From positions 69,712 through 133,711 of the forward strand of contig NZ_JNWQ01000004.1 of the NCBI RefSeq assembly GCF_000716875.1: a stretch of DNA of 64,000 nucleotides. Reading direction: 5' to 3'. The translations under genes were made by a program, and so were the position numbers. The notes under the pieces are model-generated. The model was not told the DNA's origin, ran no database searches, and saw only the letters and a program-made list of their open reading frames with translations. The first letter of the stretch is position 1; each line of letters opens with the position of its first letter. Below are positions 7,363-16,300 of this stretch, in pieces. The stretch is from Streptomyces novaecaesareae. Lineage in GTDB: Bacteria; Actinomycetota; Actinomycetes; Streptomycetales; Streptomycetaceae.

Positions 7363-8673
7363 CTAGCCCAGTTGCGGCAGGACCTCGGAGCCGAGCCGGG
7401 CGATGTTGTGCAGGGTCGCCTCGTGGTCGCCGCTGCCCTCGGCGAGCAGGGCGAACCGGCGGATGCCGGTCCGCTCGGCGGTGGCCAGCAGCCGGTCGGC
7501 GCACTGCTGCGGGGTGCCCACCGCGTGCAGGTCGCAGAGGAGTTCGGTGTACTGGCGCGCGTCGCGCATCTTGCGCTCGCGGCCGTCCACGGTGCGGTGC
7601 GCGCCGAGCCCGTAGTCGAACCAGCCGGGCATCGCGTTCAGCAGGGTGGACCGGGCCGCCGCGGCGCGGTCGTCGACCTGGGCCACCCCGGCCGCGACGT
7701 GCCGCAGGCTCACCCGGCGCAGCTGCTCCTCGCTGCGCCCGGCGGCCAGCCAGGAGGCGCGGTACAGCTCCAGCATCCGCAGCTTGTCCTCGTCCCCGGA
7801 GTGCATGCCGAGCAGCATCGGCAGGCCGCGCTCGGCGGCCAGCTTCACCCCGCCGGGGGAGGTGCAGGCGACCACCACGGGCGGACCTGCCACCGGCCGC
7901 CCGGTGACGGTGAGCTCCTCGCCGAGGCCCTCCTCGTCCTGGCGCTGGCGCGGGAAGCGCACCGTGCCGGTCTGCTCGCCGAGGCCGAGCCAGCTGCTCA
8001 GGGGGGGCCGCCGCACCGGTTCGGTGGCCCGGGGCACCACCGCCACCTCGGGGAAGGCGAACTGGGGGCCGTCCGCGCCGACCCGGGAGCCGCGCAGCCA
8101 GCGCAGCAGCAGGTCCAGCCGCTCCGGGAAGCCGTTCTCGAAGGCGCCCACGCCGTCGCCGAACACGTCCAGGTCGATCCACGGCCCGCCGCGGCCGACC
8201 CCGAGCGTGAAGCGCCCGCCGGAGGTGAGGTGCAGCAGCGCGGCCTGCTCGCCGAGGGCCACCGGGTGGCGGGTGGAGAGCACGCTGACCGCCGTGCCGA
8301 CGCCGATCCGGCGGGTGCGGCCGAGCAGCAGCGCGGCCAGCGTGGCGGCGTCCGGGCAGACCCCGTACGGGACGAAGTGGTGCTCGGCCAGCCAGACGCT
8401 GTCCAGGCCCGCGTGTTCGGCCTCGACGGCGGACCGGACGGTGCGCTCCAGTGCCTCGCCGTGGCTCTGCCCGGGGAACTGCGCGGACAGCAGGAACAGG
8501 CCGACCCGCACCGGCGCGGTGTTCGCCGGCAGGGCCGCGGTGCGCTGGGCCGCGGGCAGCGGCTCGCCCGCGACGGCCGTCACCGGGGGGACGGAGCTCA
8601 GCGCCGGCCCGGGCGCGGGCGGCCGGACCCCGACGGGTCGACGGGTCTCGGCACGGGCGCTGGTCTTGGTCAT
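7363..8673 (-). CDS. LLM-class flavin-dependent oxidoreductase (luciferase-like)
   Basis: This 436-residue protein has the bacterial luciferase-like TIM-barrel fold, which uses reduced FMN or F420 supplied in trans. After a ~50-residue Pro/Ala-rich N-terminus the barrel starts at VRVGLFLLSAQFPGQS. Family signatures include DSVWLAEHHFVPYGVCP, RIGVGTAVSVL and FTLGVGRGGPW. Late in the protein YTELLCDLHAVGTPQQCADRL matches the usual C-terminal signature. The ATG at 8673 has a GAGGAGG ribosome site. The substrate cannot be inferred. It is a single-gene unit, divergent from the small CxxC gene. No F420 or FMN reductase gene is nearby. Confidence 0.9.
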   Translation of the reverse strand: MTKTSARAETRRPVGVRPPAPGPALSSVPPVTAVAGEPLPAAQRTAALPANTAPVRVGLFLLSAQFPGQSHGEALERTVRSAVEAEHAGLDSVWLAEHHFVPYGVCPDAATLAALLLGRTRRIGVGTAVSVLSTRHPVALGEQAALLHLTSGGRFTLGVGRGGPWIDLDVFGDGVGAFENGFPERLDLLLRWLRGSRVGADGPQFAFPEVAVVPRATEPVRRPPLSSWLGLGEQTGTVRFPRQRQDEEGLGEELTVTGRPVAGPPVVVACTSPGGVKLAAERGLPMLLGMHSGDEDKLRMLELYRASWLAAGRSEEQLRRVSLRHVAAGVAQVDDRAAAARSTLLNAMPGWFDYGLGAHRTVDGRERKMRDARQYTELLCDLHAVGTPQQCADRLLATAERTGIRRFALLAEGSGDHEATLHNIARLGSEVLPQLG

Positions 8674-8902
8674 CCTTGGGCCTCCTCGGGTGCGCGCAGG
8701 GTCTGCGGGCCCCGCCTCTCCCCCTGTGGGTATCCGATGTCATGTGCCAATGGCACGCTGAGCCCCGAATTTCCCCGATGATCGGGTGGATCTCGGCAAA
8801 AACGCCGGAGCACCCGGCGGAGCCGTGATAGTGGCCATTCGGGAGGCCGGCCGGCCGTAGGCTGGAACGGCCCCAGAGCCCCCGGAAGAGAGGCAGTCCG
8901 CC

Positions 8903-9226
8903 GTGTCGCCGCGCCGCAATCGGATCAAGAGCGCCGCCCCCCACGAGAGCACCGAGCCGGCCGCTCCGCTCGGCGGATCGCTGCGCCGCACCGAGAGCTA
9001 TCAGGGCGACGACTGGGTGGTCCAGACGGTCGCCGGGACGTCGGGGCGGTTCTACCGCTGCCCGGGGTGCGACCAGGAGATCCCGCCGGGCGTGGGCCAC
9101 GTGGTGGCCTGGCCGATGCACGGCGCGGGGGTGGACGACCGGCGGCACTGGCACCGCGCGTGCTGGGGAGCGCGGGAGCGCCGGGCCTCCAACGTGCTGC
9201 GAGGCCGCGGCGCTCCGCGGTACTGA
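8903..9226 (+). CDS. Small CxxC zinc-ribbon-like protein
   Basis: This 107-residue basic protein starts with a disordered Arg/Ser-rich segment. It then shows YRCPGCDQEIPPG and, 30 residues later, HWHRACWGARERR. The two Cys of CPGC plus the His/Cys of HWHRAC could bind one zinc ion, as in HNH-like or zinc-ribbon folds, but the catalytic HNH residues are not evident. The GTG at 8903 has a nearby AAGAGAGGCAG ribosome site. Similar short streptomycete proteins are often labelled ATP/GTP-binding, but I see no nucleotide-binding motif here. Function unknown. Confidence 0.8.
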   Translation: MSPRRNRIKSAAPHESTEPAAPLGGSLRRTESYQGDDWVVQTVAGTSGRFYRCPGCDQEIPPGVGHVVAWPMHGAGVDDRRHWHRACWGARERRASNVLRGRGAPRY

Positions 9227-9247
9227 CGGTCCTGGCCCGGAACTCCG

Positions 9248-10015
9248 TTACGCGTCCCGCTGCTTGAGCACCAGCGCGCCGCCGGCCAGGGCCGCGGCCG
9301 TCCAGGCGAGGCAGATCAGGAAGCCGGGCCACGGCCCGTACGGCTGGCCGTGCTGCTCGTACACCAGCAGCATCCGCGAGCCCGCGTAGTCGGGGAAGTA
9401 GTGGGCCAGGGTCTTGACCTTCGGCACCGCCGAGAGGATCGGCGAGAGCAGGAAGAAGAACGGCACCAGCACCCCGAGCGCGAGCGTCTGGTTGTGCAGC
9501 ATCGTGGTGACGCCCGCCGAGAACAGGCAGAGCATCGTCAGGTACAGCGCGGCGCCGAACACCGCGCGCAGCACGTGCGGTTCGCCGAGCGTGGTGGAGT
9601 GCGAGCCGAGCAGTGACTGGCCGACGAAGAAGGTGACGAAGGCCGTTACCAGCGAGACCACCAGGGCGAGCGTGCCGAGCACCGCGGCCTTGCCGCCGAG
9701 CAGGGTCGCGCGCTGGGGGACGGCGGCCAGGGTGACCCGGATCATGCCGCTGCTGTACTCGTTGCCGATCGCCAGCACGCCGAAGACGATGATGGCCAGT
9801 TCGCCGAGCATGATGCCGGCGAAGGCCGTCCCGGTGGCGTCGAACGGGGACTGCTCGTTGCGGCGGAACTCGGTGAAGTTGTTGTTGGTGAGCAGGGACA
9901 GCAGCGCGCCGATGCCGACGGTGACGACGAAGGTCAGCGCGAGCGTCCAGACCGTCGAGCGGACGCTGCGGATCTTCGTCCACTCGGAGCGCAGGATCGC
10001 CGGGAAGGACGCCAT
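9248..10015 (-). CDS. ABC-2 type transporter permease
   Basis: This 255-residue membrane protein has about six hydrophobic segments, including TLALTFVVTVGIGALLSLL, LVVSLVTAFVTFFVG and FLICLAWTAAALAGGALVL. It starts with the short cytoplasmic MASFPAILRSEWTKIRSVRST common to ABC-2 permeases. The upstream gene encodes its ATPase and ends 1 nt before this ATG, so the two are co-transcribed and probably coupled. The GGAGGAGAA at the end of the ATPase gene acts as the ribosome site. Such pairs export lipids, peptides or drugs. The substrate is unknown. Confidence 0.93.
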   Translation of the reverse strand: MASFPAILRSEWTKIRSVRSTVWTLALTFVVTVGIGALLSLLTNNNFTEFRRNEQSPFDATGTAFAGIMLGELAIIVFGVLAIGNEYSSGMIRVTLAAVPQRATLLGGKAAVLGTLALVVSLVTAFVTFFVGQSLLGSHSTTLGEPHVLRAVFGAALYLTMLCLFSAGVTTMLHNQTLALGVLVPFFFLLSPILSAVPKVKTLAHYFPDYAGSRMLLVYEQHGQPYGPWPGFLICLAWTAAALAGGALVLKQRDA

Positions 10016-10016
10016 C

Positions 10017-11021
10017 TCAGTTCTCCTCCTGCCGTGCCGCGGCGGTCTGCCGGGCGCCGTCCGCCTTCCATCCGGCGCCCCAGGTGCCGGGTGCGCCGGC
10101 CGCGTCCCGGCCCGGTCCGTCGCCCGCGTGGTATTCCACCGAGTCGGCCGTCATCTGCATGAACGCCTCCTCCAACGAGGCCTGCTGCGGGCTGAGTTCG
10201 TGCAGCACCACGCCGTTGGCCGCGGCCAGTTCGCCGAGCCGCGCGAGGTCGCCGTCGACCACCTCCCAGGAGCCGTCCGGGCCGGGTTCGTGCCGCAGTC
10301 CGGCGCCGGCCAGGACGTCGAGCAGCCGTTCGGGCTCGGGGCTGCGCAGCCGTACGGCGGAGCGGGAGTTGCGCCGGATGAACTCCGGCATCGGCAGGTC
10401 GGCGAGCAGCCGGCCCCGGCCGATGACCACCAGGTGGTCGGCGGTGACGGCCATCTCGCTCATCAGGTGGGAGGAGACGAAGACCGTCCGGCCCTCGCCG
10501 GCGAGGCGCTTCATCAGGTTGCGGATCCAGAGGATGCCCTCCGGGTCCAGGCCGTTGACGGGCTCGTCGAACATGACGATCTCCGGGTCGCCGAGCAGTG
10601 CCGAGGCGATGCCCAGGCGCTGGCCCATGCCGAGGGAGAAGCCGCGGGCCCGCTTGCGGGCGACCGGGGTGAGGCCGACCAGGGCGAGCACCTCGTCCAC
10701 CCGGCGCTCCGGGATGCGGTTGCTCTGGGCGAGCCAGAGCAGGTGGTCGCGGGCGGTGCGGCCGGGGTGGACGGCCTTGGCCTCCAGCAGTGCGCCGATG
10801 TACTTGAGCGGCTCGCTGAGTTGCCCGTAGCGCCTGCCGTCGATGGTGACCCGGCCGCCGGTGGGGCGGTCGAGGTCGAGGATCATGCGCATGGTGGTGG
10901 ACTTGCCGGCGCCGTTGGGGCCGAGGAAGCCGGTCACCACGCCCGGGGGCACCGTGAAGCTGAGCCGGTCCACCGCGAGCGTCTTGCCGTAACGTTTCGT
11001 CAGGTCGTGCAACTCGATCAT
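10017..11021 (-). CDS. ABC transporter ATP-binding protein
   Basis: This 334-residue ATPase partners the permease that follows it. Walker A is GPNGAGKS near residues 35-42, the signature is SLGMGQRLGIAS, and Walker B is IVMFDEPVNGLDPEG, with the switch His in FVSSHLMSE. The ~100-residue C-terminal extension is typical of ATPases for ABC-2 exporters of the antibiotic-resistance/bacteriocin-immunity type. The start at 11021 (MIELHDLTKRYGK) is preceded by AAGGAGCAAGGGAG. A longer frame to 11165 is not used. The gene is divergent from the hydrolase gene at 11114. No regulator is linked, so its inducer is not evident. Confidence 0.95.
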   Translation of the reverse strand: MIELHDLTKRYGKTLAVDRLSFTVPPGVVTGFLGPNGAGKSTTMRMILDLDRPTGGRVTIDGRRYGQLSEPLKYIGALLEAKAVHPGRTARDHLLWLAQSNRIPERRVDEVLALVGLTPVARKRARGFSLGMGQRLGIASALLGDPEIVMFDEPVNGLDPEGILWIRNLMKRLAGEGRTVFVSSHLMSEMAVTADHLVVIGRGRLLADLPMPEFIRRNSRSAVRLRSPEPERLLDVLAGAGLRHEPGPDGSWEVVDGDLARLGELAAANGVVLHELSPQQASLEEAFMQMTADSVEYHAGDGPGRDAAGAPGTWGAGWKADGARQTAAARQEEN

Positions 11022-11113
11022 TCGCGCTCCCTTGCTCCTTGGCAGATTAGGACAAAGCGGATATCGCGGCCCGCTGAGTGGGCCCGCCGGGCGTGCCGGA
11101 ATACGGTGGGCGC

Positions 11114-11911
11114 ATGACCGAGCTCCCCTCCGCAGTGTCCGTCCGCGAGAGCGGTACCGGAACACCCCTCGTACTGCTGCACGCCTTCCCGTTGAACGCT
11201 TCGATGTGGTCGTCCCAGCTGGACGCGCTGCCCGGTCTCACCGGGGACGGAGCCCGGGTGCTCGCCCCCGACCAGAGAGGGTTCGGCGGCACCGAACTGG
11301 GCTCCGACGAACCCTCGCTGGACGTCGTCGCGGACGACCTCGCCCTGCTGCTGGACGCCGCCGGGATCGAGCGCGCCGTGGTCGGCGGGCTCTCCATGGG
11401 CGGCTACGTGGCGCTGGCCTTCGCCCGCCGCCACCCCGGGCGGCTGTCCGGCCTGCTGCTGGCCAACACCCGTGCCACCGCCGACACCGACGCCGTCCGG
11501 GCCAACCGGGAGCGGATCGCGGCCGCCGTCACCGCGCGGGACAGCGTGCAGCTGCTGCTGGACGAGCAGGTCGTGGCCGGGCTGCTCGGGCCCGACTCGC
11601 AGCACCTCGTGGAGCGGGTGCGGACGATGATCGCCGCCGCCTCGCCGGCCGCCGCCGCCTGGACCCAGCGGGCCATGGCGGCCCGCCCGGACGCCCGGGA
11701 CGTGCTGGCGGGCCTCCGGGTGCCGGTCGCGGTGGTGACGGGCGCCCAGGACGCCCTGATGGAGCCGGAGGAGGCCGAAGGGATGCTGCGGGCCCGCCCG
11801 GACGCCGAACTGACCGTCATCCCCGGGGCGGGCCACCTGAGCGCCCTGGAGGCGCCCGAGGCCTTCGACGCCGCCGTCCGCGCCCTGCTGGACCGGGTGG
11901 CCGCCGAATGA
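11114..11911 (+). CDS. Alpha/beta-fold hydrolase
   Basis: This 265-residue alpha/beta hydrolase has the oxyanion motif LLHAFPLNASMW near residue 25. The nucleophile elbow is GLSMGGYVAL (Ser near residue 91). The acid is probably in VVTGAQDALMEPE and the His is in GAGHLSALEAPEAF. Its length fits the family containing esterases, haloperoxidase-like enzymes and C-C hydrolases, and the substrate is not predictable. The ATG at 11114 is chosen because the fold begins immediately after it. The ribosome site is weak (GGTGGG). The stop codon overlaps the next start (ATGA). Confidence 0.92.
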   Translation: MTELPSAVSVRESGTGTPLVLLHAFPLNASMWSSQLDALPGLTGDGARVLAPDQRGFGGTELGSDEPSLDVVADDLALLLDAAGIERAVVGGLSMGGYVALAFARRHPGRLSGLLLANTRATADTDAVRANRERIAAAVTARDSVQLLLDEQVVAGLLGPDSQHLVERVRTMIAAASPAAAAWTQRAMAARPDARDVLAGLRVPVAVVTGAQDALMEPEEAEGMLRARPDAELTVIPGAGHLSALEAPEAFDAAVRALLDRVAAE

Positions 11912-12228
11912 GTCAGGAGAGCCAGGACGCGGCCGCCTGGGACTTCTCGGCGCTGGAGGTGACCGGCCGGATGACCGTGACCAACCGGGGCGAGGGGCTG
12001 CTCGAACTGACCCTCGAACCGCTCGGCGAGGACTACTGGATGCGCCCGGGGGAGACCTTCATCGTCACCTCGTACGGCGACCACGGGTCCGGGCACCCCT
12101 TCGAGGTGCAGTACTGGCCCGACTCGGTGTCCGTCTGGTGCACCTCCTGGTTCGGCACCGTATCGGACGACGAGGGCAACCAGCTCAGCAGCGGCCACCA
12201 GCGGCCCGACGGGGCCTACCCGAGGTAG
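11908..12228 (+). CDS. Conserved small protein of unknown function
   Basis: This acidic 106-residue protein has its start overlapping the hydrolase stop by 4 nt, so it is translationally coupled to it. It is beta-rich (GRMTVTNRGEGLLELTLEPL) with several Trp and Tyr residues (EDYWMRPGETFIVTSYGD, WCTSWFGTV). No signal peptide, membrane segment or catalytic motif is seen. I do not recognise a domain. The coupling to the hydrolase is the only hint of a role. Confidence 0.8.
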   Translation: MSQESQDAAAWDFSALEVTGRMTVTNRGEGLLELTLEPLGEDYWMRPGETFIVTSYGDHGSGHPFEVQYWPDSVSVWCTSWFGTVSDDEGNQLSSGHQRPDGAYPR

Positions 12229-12247
12229 TGACGCGGAGAAAGCCGAC

Positions 12248-12275
12248 AGGCCCTCACCCGGGAGGGTGAGGGCCT
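12248..12275. terminator. Bidirectional terminator
   Basis: A perfect 12-bp stem (AGGCCCTCACCC with GGGTGAGGGCCT) has a GGGA loop. It lies between the convergent orphan gene (stop 12228) and filP (stop 12336). Confidence 0.8.
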
Positions 12276-12335
12276 GCGGTACGGCGGTGCCGAGGGGTCA
12301 CTGCGCACGAGACAGGGGCACGTGCGGCAGCGGCG

Positions 12336-13265
12336 TCAGCGCGACTGCTGGGCGGGCACGCCCATGGTGTCGTCGTTCGGCAGCGAGGCGGCGGCCACGG
12401 CCGCACCGGTCAGCGTCGCCAGCATCTCGCGGACGTTGGTCAGCTGGGCGTTGATGCTGTCGCGGCGGTTGGTGAGCGCCGCCAGCTCGCGCTCGGATTC
12501 GCTGCGGATGCGGTCCGCCTTGGCGTTGGCGTCCGCCACGATGTCCTCGGACTGGCGCTGGGCCGTCTCGACGGTCTGGCGGGCGCGGCGCTCCGCGTCG
12601 GTGCGCAGCTTCTCGGCCTCCAGACGCAGCTGCTCGGCCCGGTGCTCGATCTCGGCCAGGCGCTTCTCGGCCTTGGCCTGACGGGCGGCCAGGTCGCGCT
12701 CGGACTGCTCGCGGCGCTTGGCCAGGTTGGTCTCGAACTCCAGGGCGGCCTGGGCGGCCTTGGTGCGGGTCTCCTCGAAGAGGGCGTCCGCCTCCTCGCG
12801 CTTGTTCTGGGCGTCCTTGTTGGCCTCGGCACGCAGCTGGGCGGCGTCGCTCTTGGCCTTGTCGACGATCCGCAGACCCTCGTCCTCCGCCTTGGCCTTG
12901 CGGTCCTTGGCGTAGTTCTCGGCCTCGGTGCGCACCTGCTGGGCGGCGGCCTCGGCGAGCTCGCGGTGCTGCTCGGCGGCGCGGTGCGCCTCGTCGCGCA
13001 GGTCCTTGGCCTCCTCCTCGGCGAGTCGCAGGATCTTCTCGACCCGGGCACCGAGACCGGCGTACGAGGGCTCCTGCTCGACCACGGCCGCCTGGGCGGT
13101 CTGGGTCTCCAGGTGGAGCTCCTCGATGCGCTTCTCCAGCGCGCTGATCCGGGTCAGGGCACTGTCACGGTCGGCCACCAGCTTGGTGATCCGCTCGTCG
13201 ACCTGGGCACGCTCGTACCCACGGCGCACCAGGTCGAAGCCGTGAGGGGAGTGACTGTCGCTCAT
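12336..13265 (-). CDS. filP: FilP, coiled-coil cytoskeletal protein
   Basis: This 309-residue protein, almost entirely coiled coil, matches streptomycete FilP in length and in its N-terminus (SPHGFDLVRRGYERAQVDE). The motif FDLVRRGYERAQVD resembles the DivIVA N-terminal signature. The rod (about residues 30-285) is rich in Ala, Glu, Arg and Gln with heptad spacing. The C-terminus is short and non-helical (LPNDDTMGVPAQQSR). In Streptomyces FilP forms filaments near the hyphal tip, supports cell rigidity and works with DivIVA and Scy. Older annotations call it cellulose-binding. It sits directly downstream of scy on the same strand (107-bp gap). AGGAAG precedes the ATG. Confidence 0.95.
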   Translation of the reverse strand: MSDSHSPHGFDLVRRGYERAQVDERITKLVADRDSALTRISALEKRIEELHLETQTAQAAVVEQEPSYAGLGARVEKILRLAEEEAKDLRDEAHRAAEQHRELAEAAAQQVRTEAENYAKDRKAKAEDEGLRIVDKAKSDAAQLRAEANKDAQNKREEADALFEETRTKAAQAALEFETNLAKRREQSERDLAARQAKAEKRLAEIEHRAEQLRLEAEKLRTDAERRARQTVETAQRQSEDIVADANAKADRIRSESERELAALTNRRDSINAQLTNVREMLATLTGAAVAAASLPNDDTMGVPAQQSR

Positions 13266-13372
13266 GGGGTTCTGGGCTTCCTGTCGTCAAACCGCTGAGG
13301 TGGTTGAGGGAATCCTGACACGGTACCGGAGTGTCGACGGCGAAATGCCGTTGTCTCGCGGACAATGTCCGC

Positions 13373-16300
13373 TCAATCGGGTGGTGAGCTCTTGGAGCGA
13401 TTGCCACCCGATCGGGGGGAGCCAACTCCGGCACCGGCCTTGGCACCCCCGTCCTTCTTGTTACTGCTTCCCCCGTTGACCTGGGCGACCGGTGACGGCG
13501 CCTCGAAGGCCTCCAGCGCGGACAGGACGTCCTGGACCCTGGAAATCTCGGTGTTGATGTCCTTGCGGCGGCGCACCAGCTCGTCCAGCTCGCGCCGGCC
13601 CTCGTCGGTGACCCGCTTCGCCTCCGCCTTCGCCTCGGCGAGCAGCCGCTCCGCCTCCGCCTTCGCCAGCTCGACCTGCTCGTCCGCGGACCGGTCCGCG
13701 TCCCGCAGCCGCTTCTCCGCCTCGGCGGACGCCTTGTCCAGCCGCTCCTCCGCCTCGGCCTCGGACGACTGCAGCTTCGCCTCGGCCTTCTCGATGAGCG
13801 ACTCGGCGCGGTCGGTCGAGGTGGCGAGCTTGGTCTCCGCCTCCTTCAGCAGGCCCTCCGCCTTGCGGACGGCCGAGAGACGGACCTTGCTGGCCTCCGC
13901 GGAGGCCTCCGAGGTGAGCTCGCTCGCGCGGTCCTCGGCGGCGGCGACCAGGGCGGCGGCACGGTCCTCGGCCTCGGCGACGGTGGCCACCGCCTGCTCC
14001 TCGGCCTCGGTCAGCTGCTCCTGCGCGGCCGTCACCAGCGCGTCCACCCGCTCGCCGGCCGACTTCATGGCCGCCGCGTTCTCCTTGCGGGCCCGCTCGT
14101 GCAGCGCCTCCACCTCGGCGTCGGTGCGCTCGCGCAGCTCCTCGGCGCGCTCGCGGATCGCGGTGGCGTCCCGGCGGGCCTCGGCGAGCAGCGTGTCGGC
14201 GTCGGAACGGCCCTTCTCGACCTCGGCCTGACCGGCCGCCTCGCCGGCGGCGACCAGCCGGTCGGCCTCCTTGCGGGCGGCGGCGACCATCGCGTCGGCC
14301 TGCTCCTCGGCGGCGGCGGTGGTGGCCAGCGCGGTGGTCTGGGCGTCCTCGCCGAGCGCCTCGGCGTCCGCGAAGGCCTTCTCCAGAACGGAGTTGGCCT
14401 GGTCTCGGGTCGCCTTGTCGAACTGCTCGGCGGCCTCCCGGGTCTCCGCGTCGAAGGCGTTCGCGCGGGCGTGGGTGGCGCTGTCGTACTCGTCGGCCAG
14501 GGTGCGGGTGGCGAGGGCGTACTCCTCGGCCTCGGCGCGCAGCCCGGCGGCCAGCTCCTCGGCGTCGGCGACCGTACGGGCGCCCTGGGCCTCGGCGTCC
14601 GCCACGGTACGGGCGGCCTGCGCCTGCGCCTCGGCGCGCAGCTGCTCGGCGGCCTCCTGGGCGGCGCGCAGCTCGGCCTCGGCGTCCGCGCGCAGCTGCT
14701 CGTCGTAGGCCAGGGCCTCGGCGCGGCGGCGGTCGAGCTCGGCTTCGGCGGCCTCGCGGTCTGCGGCCAGCTCCAGCTCGGTCTGCTCGCGCAGGGCGGT
14801 GGTCTCGGCCTCGGTGCGGGCGCGCAGGTCGGCGCTGTAGGCGTCGGCGGCGGTGCGCTGCTCGGTGGTCTCGCGGTCGGCGAGCTCGCGCTGTTCGGCG
14901 GTCTCGCGGTCGGCGAGGTCGCGCACCTCGGCGGCGTAGGCCTCGGCGGCGGCCCGCTGTTCGGCGGTCTCGCGGTCGGCCAGTTCGCGCTGCTCGGCGG
15001 TCTCGCGGTCGGCGAGCTCGCGCACCTCGGCGGCGGCCTGCTCGGCGGCCGCGCGGACCTCGTCGGCCTCCTGCTCGGCGGCGGCCTTGAGCCCGGCGAT
15101 CTGCTCGGCGGCGGCCTCGTGCATGCCGGCCACCGACTGGCGGACCTCGGCGGCCTCCTCCTCGGCGACGGCGATCAGCTCGGCGCCCTCGGCCTTGGCG
15201 GCGGCGATCAGCTCGGCGCGGTCGGCCTTGGCCTGCTCCAGCTCGGCGCCGGCCTCGGCACGGATGTCGTCGGCGGTGGCGCGGGCCTCGGACAGCTCGC
15301 GGCCGGCCTCGGCCCGGACGGTCTCGGCCTGCTCGTTGGCCAGCGCCAGCTCGGCGGCGGCCTTCTCGCGGACGGCCTTGGCGTCCTTGGCGGCCTCCGC
15401 CCGGCGCTGCTCGGCGCCGGCCTCGGCGCGCTCCAGCAGCTCGTCGGCGGCCTGGTGCTGCTCGGTGGCGTACGCGTCGGCGGCCTGGCGGACCTCGGCG
15501 GCGTGCCGCTCGGCGGTTTCGCGCTGTTCGGTGGTCTCGGCGGTGGTGCGCTCGGTCAGCTCGGTGGCGTGCTGCTCGGCCTCGGTGCGGACGCGGTCCG
15601 CGTAGGCCTCGGCCGCCTCGCGTTGCTGCGCGGTCTCGCGCCGGGCCAGGGCCCGCTGCTCGGCGGTCTCGGCGGCGGTGCGCTCGGTCAGCTCGGCGGC
15701 GGCCTGCTCGGCCTCGGCCCGCAGCTCGGTGGCGTACGCGTCGGCGGCCTGGCGGACCTCGGTGGCGTGCCGGTCGGCGGTTTCGCGCTGTTCGGTGGTG
15801 TCGGCGGTGGTGCGTTCGGTGAGGTCGGCGGCGTGCTGCTCGGCTTCGGTGCGGACGCGGTCGGCGTAGGCCTCGGCCGCTTCGCGCTGCTGGGCGGTCT
15901 CGGCGGCGGTGTGCTCGGTCAGCTCGGCGGCGGCCTGCTCGGCCTGCTCGCGGGCGGCCTGGGCGGCGGCCAGCTGCTCGGCGGTCTCGGCGCGTTCCCG
16001 GTTCAGCCCGGTGGCGGCGTCCTCGCGCTCGCGGCGGCTCTCCTCGCGCAGCGCGTCCGCGACCGCCTCGGCCTCGGCCCGGGTACGGGCGGCCTCGGTG
16101 TCGGCCTCGGCGCGCACCCGGTCGGCGTCCGCCACCGCGGCGTCCCGGACGGCGTTCGCCCCGGCCTGCGCGTCGGCGGTCACGGCCTCCGCCGCGGCGT
16201 TCGCCTCGGCGCGTACCCGCTGGTCGAACTCCGTTGCCTCGCGCCGCAGTTCGGCGGTCTCGCGCTCGGCGGCGGTGCGGTTCTCGGCGGCCGCGGCCTT

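Noticed and set aside
15087..15870. Regular repeats in scy resembling a CRISPR array
   Set aside because: Repeats are direct coding duplications with no unique spacers of constant size. No cas genes are present.
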